From Clostridiaceae bacterium (GTDB taxonomy: Bacteria > Bacillota > Clostridia > Saccharofermentanales > DTU023), in contig JAAZJV010000234.1 of the NCBI GenBank assembly GCA_012800135.1, forward strand, positions 1 to 8,700: a stretch of 8,700 nucleotides of DNA, given 5' to 3'. The notes beneath the pieces were generated by a model, which worked only from the letters and a program-made list of their open reading frames with translations, was not told the DNA's origin and made no database searches. The position numbers and the translations under genes are program-made. Below are positions 6,227 to 8,700 of the stretch, piece after piece; within the stretch, counting starts at the first letter, position 1, and each line of letters starts with the position of its first letter.

Positions 6227-7597
6227 ATGAAAGACATTCGTGTTGCCCTGTGGGGCTTTGGCGCTATGGGGAGCGGGATTGGGGACATGATCGCATCCAA
6301 GGATGGTCTTCGCTTGTCGGGCGTCTGTGATGTGAGCGAACAACTTGTCGGAAAAGATGTTTATCGGTATCTGGGGGTCGAACGAGGTGATCACGAACCT
6401 CTGATCATCACCGATCAGATAGAAGACGTGGTTTGCAAAGATTGTTGCGACGTTGTGATTCTTTCAACCGATTCTTTCGTCTCCGATCAGTTTGACAAAA
6501 TCATGTTCTGTCTTGACCGCGGCGTTCCGGTCATTTCGACGGCGGAAGAGATGGCTTGGCCGTGGGCACAACATCCTGATCTTGCCCATCGGATTGATGA
6601 CAAAGCAAAAGCACGCGGTGTTGCGGTGCTCGGTACAGGCATTAATCCCGGCTTTGTTCTCGATTATCTGATTCTTGCCCTGACCGGTACTTGCCGTGAT
6701 GTAAGATTGATCGAGGCGCGACGCGTGAATGATTTGTCGCCTTTTGGTCGTGCTGTGATGGAAGAGCAGGGCGTCGGGCTCACGAAAAGCGTTTTTCAAG
6801 AGAAAATGGCTCGCGGTGAGCTCGCAGGACATGTCGGTTTCCCCGAATCTATAGGGATGATCGCTTCCGGTATGGGTGTTCAAATCGACGACATCGAACA
6901 GACCCGAGAGGCAATTTATACTTCAGTAGAACGAGCGGCACCGCACGGTGAAGCGAAGGCCGGAGAAGTTGCCGGCATTCGTCAACAGGCGATTGGGCGC
7001 ACGGCAGACGGTCGTACATTCATTCATCTCGATCATCCTCAGCAGATTTTGCCGGAAAAAGAAGGCGAAAAGACAGGCGATTATTTGACGATTCACGCGG
7101 ATGGTTATGATCTTAATGTGTCCATCGTGCCGGAAATTCCCGGAGGTGTCGGCACGATCGCGATGGTGGTCAACATGATTCCGCACGTCCTCAAAGCGAA
7201 GCCCGGTTTGCGGTCTATGCTTGATCTGCCCGTACCTCGAGCGATTCTGGGTAGTTACGCGGATGAGCTCACGCGCGATGAAAAGAAGAGGAGAAATAAA
7301 GGCGACGAAGTGATCGTTTCGGAAGTGATCATGCCTTCAGGAAAGCGTGCTCCCCAAGTGCCGGATGATACGAAGAGTGTTCCGCTGATCGCATTCACGA
7401 AGGGCAACCTGTTAGAAGATTATGCGGAAGTGGGCGACGAGGTAAGAGTTAAAACGTTAGCTGGCCGCACGATCCGCGGGACGCTGACTGCGCGTCCGAT
7501 CGCTCCTCAATATGATTATGGCAATGTCTCGCCGGAACTGCAGGCGGTGCACCAACAGGTGCGCGAGATCCTGTTCGGAGGTGAGAAACATGACTGA
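6227..7597 (+). CDS. ord-ortA: Fused 2,4-diaminopentanoate dehydrogenase and 2-amino-4-oxopentanoate thiolase alpha subunit (Ord-OrtA)
   Basis: Residues 1 to about 346 are a complete Ord, which oxidatively deaminates 2,4-diaminopentanoate with NAD(P)+ to 2-amino-4-oxopentanoate. Visible are a DapB-like Rossmann loop WGFGAMGSGI (9-18), TAEEMAWP (105-112), GTGINPGF (136-143), NDLSPFG (168-174), HVGFPES (202-208), HPQQILP (270-276) and the usual Ord ending DLPVPRAILG (333-342). After a charged linker (about 344-357, DELTRDEKKRRN) comes a full OrtA-like domain of about 100 residues with KRAPQVPDDTKSVPL (373-387), a VGDEV turn (402-406) and a VREILFGG ending. OrtA pairs with OrtB in the PLP thiolase that makes acetyl-CoA and alanine. 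In Acetoanaerobium sticklandii, ord and ortA are separate adjacent genes; here no stop or frame change divides them. ATG 6227 sits behind AAAAGGGGGG. The fold calls are firm; coupled catalysis is my inference. Confidence 0.92.
   Translation: MKDIRVALWGFGAMGSGIGDMIASKDGLRLSGVCDVSEQLVGKDVYRYLGVERGDHEPLIITDQIEDVVCKDCCDVVILSTDSFVSDQFDKIMFCLDRGVPVISTAEEMAWPWAQHPDLAHRIDDKAKARGVAVLGTGINPGFVLDYLILALTGTCRDVRLIEARRVNDLSPFGRAVMEEQGVGLTKSVFQEKMARGELAGHVGFPESIGMIASGMGVQIDDIEQTREAIYTSVERAAPHGEAKAGEVAGIRQQAIGRTADGRTFIHLDHPQQILPEKEGEKTGDYLTIHADGYDLNVSIVPEIPGGVGTIAMVVNMIPHVLKAKPGLRSMLDLPVPRAILGSYADELTRDEKKRRNKGDEVIVSEVIMPSGKRAPQVPDDTKSVPLIAFTKGNLLEDYAEVGDEVRVKTLAGRTIRGTLTARPIAPQYDYGNVSPELQAVHQQVREILFGGEKHD
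7577..7592 (+). promoter_or_regulatory. Ribosome site and start of ortB inside the end of ord-ortA
   Basis: GGAGGTG at 7577-7583 lies 8 bases (from the end of GGAGG) before ATG 7590. This start overlaps the upstream stop by 8 bases (ATGACTGA), an arrangement typical of translational coupling between partner subunits, and it fixes the ortB start. Confidence 0.85.
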
Positions 7598-8700
7598 TCA
7601 TACCTACGAAGCCGTCATGTCGCGAAAGAACGACATCATGCAATCATCACTTAAGCTGGATTTTTCAAAGTACGAACGAGGCGGCGTAGAATTTGACTAT
7701 GACGACATGATGCGCGATGTCGGTTTATCCATCGAAGAGGTGATTTCGATAGAGCGTAGTCTCGGTGTCGGCGACACGCCTCTTCTTGAACTTCGTAACA
7801 TCACCGCTCTGGCGAGAAAACTTGCAAAACCGGGATTTGGTGCCAGCATACTTGTTAAAGATGAAGCCTGTAATCCATCAGGCAGTTTCAAAGCGCGTCG
7901 CGCGGCGCTGTCATGCTACGACGCAAAACGGAAGAACTATAAAGGTGTCATTGCCGCAACATCAGGTAATTATGGAGCAGCCGTTGCGAGTATGGCCGCA
8001 CGCCTCGGATTGAAGTGTATTGTCATTCAGGAGTGTTATGACAGCCGTTTTGTCGGGCAGCCTGAAATTCTTGAAAAACAGCGAAAATGCGAAGCGTTTG
8101 GTGCTGAAGTAATACAGCTCACCGTTGGCCCGGAGCTCTTTTACTATACGCTCCGTCTCTTAGAAGAAACAGGCTTCTACAATGCGTCGCTGTACACGCC
8201 GTCAGCCATCACGGGTATCGAAACACTGGGTTATGAGTTGGCCTTGCAGTGCAAAGAACGTTATGGGCGTGCACCGGACTGGGTTCTTGCAACGCATGCC
8301 GGAGGCGGAAATCTGACCGGAACAGCCCGGGGCATCATGAAGGCAGGATGTGAGGACGTCAATATAGCAGCGGTAAGTGTTGACTTGTCCGGGCTTTCGA
8401 TGGCGTCGGACGGCGATTTTAACAGAAAATCATTTACGACCGGGCACACCGGGTTCGGCATTCCGTTCGCGACACTGCCTGATCGAAGTGACGTGCCTCG
8501 TAATGCCGCGCGCGCGTTGCGCTATATGGATCGCTACTTGCTCGTTAAGCAGGGCGAAGTCTTTTACACGACAGAGATGCTCGCTTCGTTAGAGGGTCTT
8601 GAACGCGGTCCGGCGGGGAACACATCACTTGCCGGCGCATTTGCCTTGGCTCGCGAACTTCCCGAAGAGGCTATGATCGTCGTTCAGGAGACGGAATATA
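7590..8700 (+). CDS. ortB: 2-amino-4-oxopentanoate thiolase beta subunit (3' end missing)
   Basis: PLP-dependent large subunit of the thiolase that cleaves 2-amino-4-oxopentanoate with CoA into acetyl-CoA and alanine, the last step of oxidative ornithine degradation. The frame is open to the window edge and shows 370 residues. The family is about 470 long, so roughly the last 100 are missing. The protein is of the threonine-synthase type (fold type II). NPSGSFKARRA (95-105) carries the presumed Schiff-base Lys101, TSGNYGAA (124-131) is the substrate/phosphate loop, and HAGGGNLTG (236-244) is the glycine-rich PLP-phosphate loop. SAITGIETLGYEL and LERGPAGNTSLAGA are other visible blocks. Threonine synthase was considered. 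The overlap with an OrtA-containing gene and the Ord upstream make OrtB much more likely. The aminomutase genes oraS and oraE may follow beyond the edge, as in known clusters. Confidence 0.92.
   Translation, partial: MTDHTYEAVMSRKNDIMQSSLKLDFSKYERGGVEFDYDDMMRDVGLSIEEVISIERSLGVGDTPLLELRNITALARKLAKPGFGASILVKDEACNPSGSFKARRAALSCYDAKRKNYKGVIAATSGNYGAAVASMAARLGLKCIVIQECYDSRFVGQPEILEKQRKCEAFGAEVIQLTVGPELFYYTLRLLEETGFYNASLYTPSAITGIETLGYELALQCKERYGRAPDWVLATHAGGGNLTGTARGIMKAGCEDVNIAAVSVDLSGLSMASDGDFNRKSFTTGHTGFGIPFATLPDRSDVPRNAARALRYMDRYLLVKQGEVFYTTEMLASLEGLERGPAGNTSLAGAFALARELPEEAMIVVQETEY

Noticed and set aside
6464..6883. 139-codon open frame on the minus strand within the Ord domain
   Set aside because: It is antisense to conserved Ord motifs and its protein has no recognisable features.
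7765..8013. 82-codon plus-strand frame inside ortB
   Set aside because: It is out of frame with ortB, whose frame carries the PLP lysine motif here. It is a shadow.
7590..8700. Threonine synthase as the identity of the last gene
   Set aside because: The fold is shared, but the gene overlaps an OrtA-containing gene and follows Ord, and the sequence blocks fit OrtB better.
1..8700. CRISPR array, tRNA, rRNA or defence system
   Set aside because: I found no spaced repeat array, tRNA-like cloverleaf, rRNA sequence or defence-related protein on either strand.

Overview
The window carries genes on the plus strand only. It looks like chromosomal DNA of an anaerobic, amino-acid-fermenting bacterium. 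The evidence is a bacterial V-type ATPase, the arginine deiminase enzymes, and the ornithine oxidation enzymes known from Stickland-fermenting Clostridia. Strong AGGAGG-type ribosome binding sites and a classic intrinsic terminator suit a Firmicute (Clostridia or Negativicutes). Synergistetes also fit the gene content. The sequence alone does not settle the lineage.

Layout. Positions 1-3188 hold the end of a V-ATPase operon: subunit A (5' part cut off by the window edge), subunit B and subunit D, tightly packed. A 448-base gene-free stretch follows (3189-3636). It contains a 19-base-period direct repeat that may be an insertion-sequence end remnant, a long imperfect inverted repeat, a good promoter whose -10 box lies inside a perfect 7+7 dyad, and a leader with a hairpin and a five-codon mini-ORF. 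Then come arginine deiminase arcA (3637-4872), a 246-base spacer, carbamate kinase arcC (5119-6042) and a strong terminator (6059-6092). The last unit starts at 6227. Its first gene is a 456-residue protein that joins 2,4-diaminopentanoate dehydrogenase (Ord) to the small subunit of 2-amino-4-oxopentanoate thiolase (OrtA) in one reading frame. It overlaps by 8 bases the thiolase large subunit gene ortB, which runs off the right edge.

How the genes work together. ArcA deiminates arginine to citrulline. An ornithine carbamoyltransferase, not present here, would give ornithine and carbamoyl phosphate, and ArcC would turn the latter into ATP. Ornithine can then be racemised, moved to 2,4-diaminopentanoate by the B12/PLP aminomutase (also not in the window), oxidised by Ord to 2-amino-4-oxopentanoate and cleaved by OrtAB with CoA to acetyl-CoA and alanine. 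The V-ATPase would couple the ATP pool to an ion gradient. The most notable point is the Ord-OrtA fusion. It physically links the enzyme that makes 2-amino-4-oxopentanoate to a subunit of the enzyme that consumes it.
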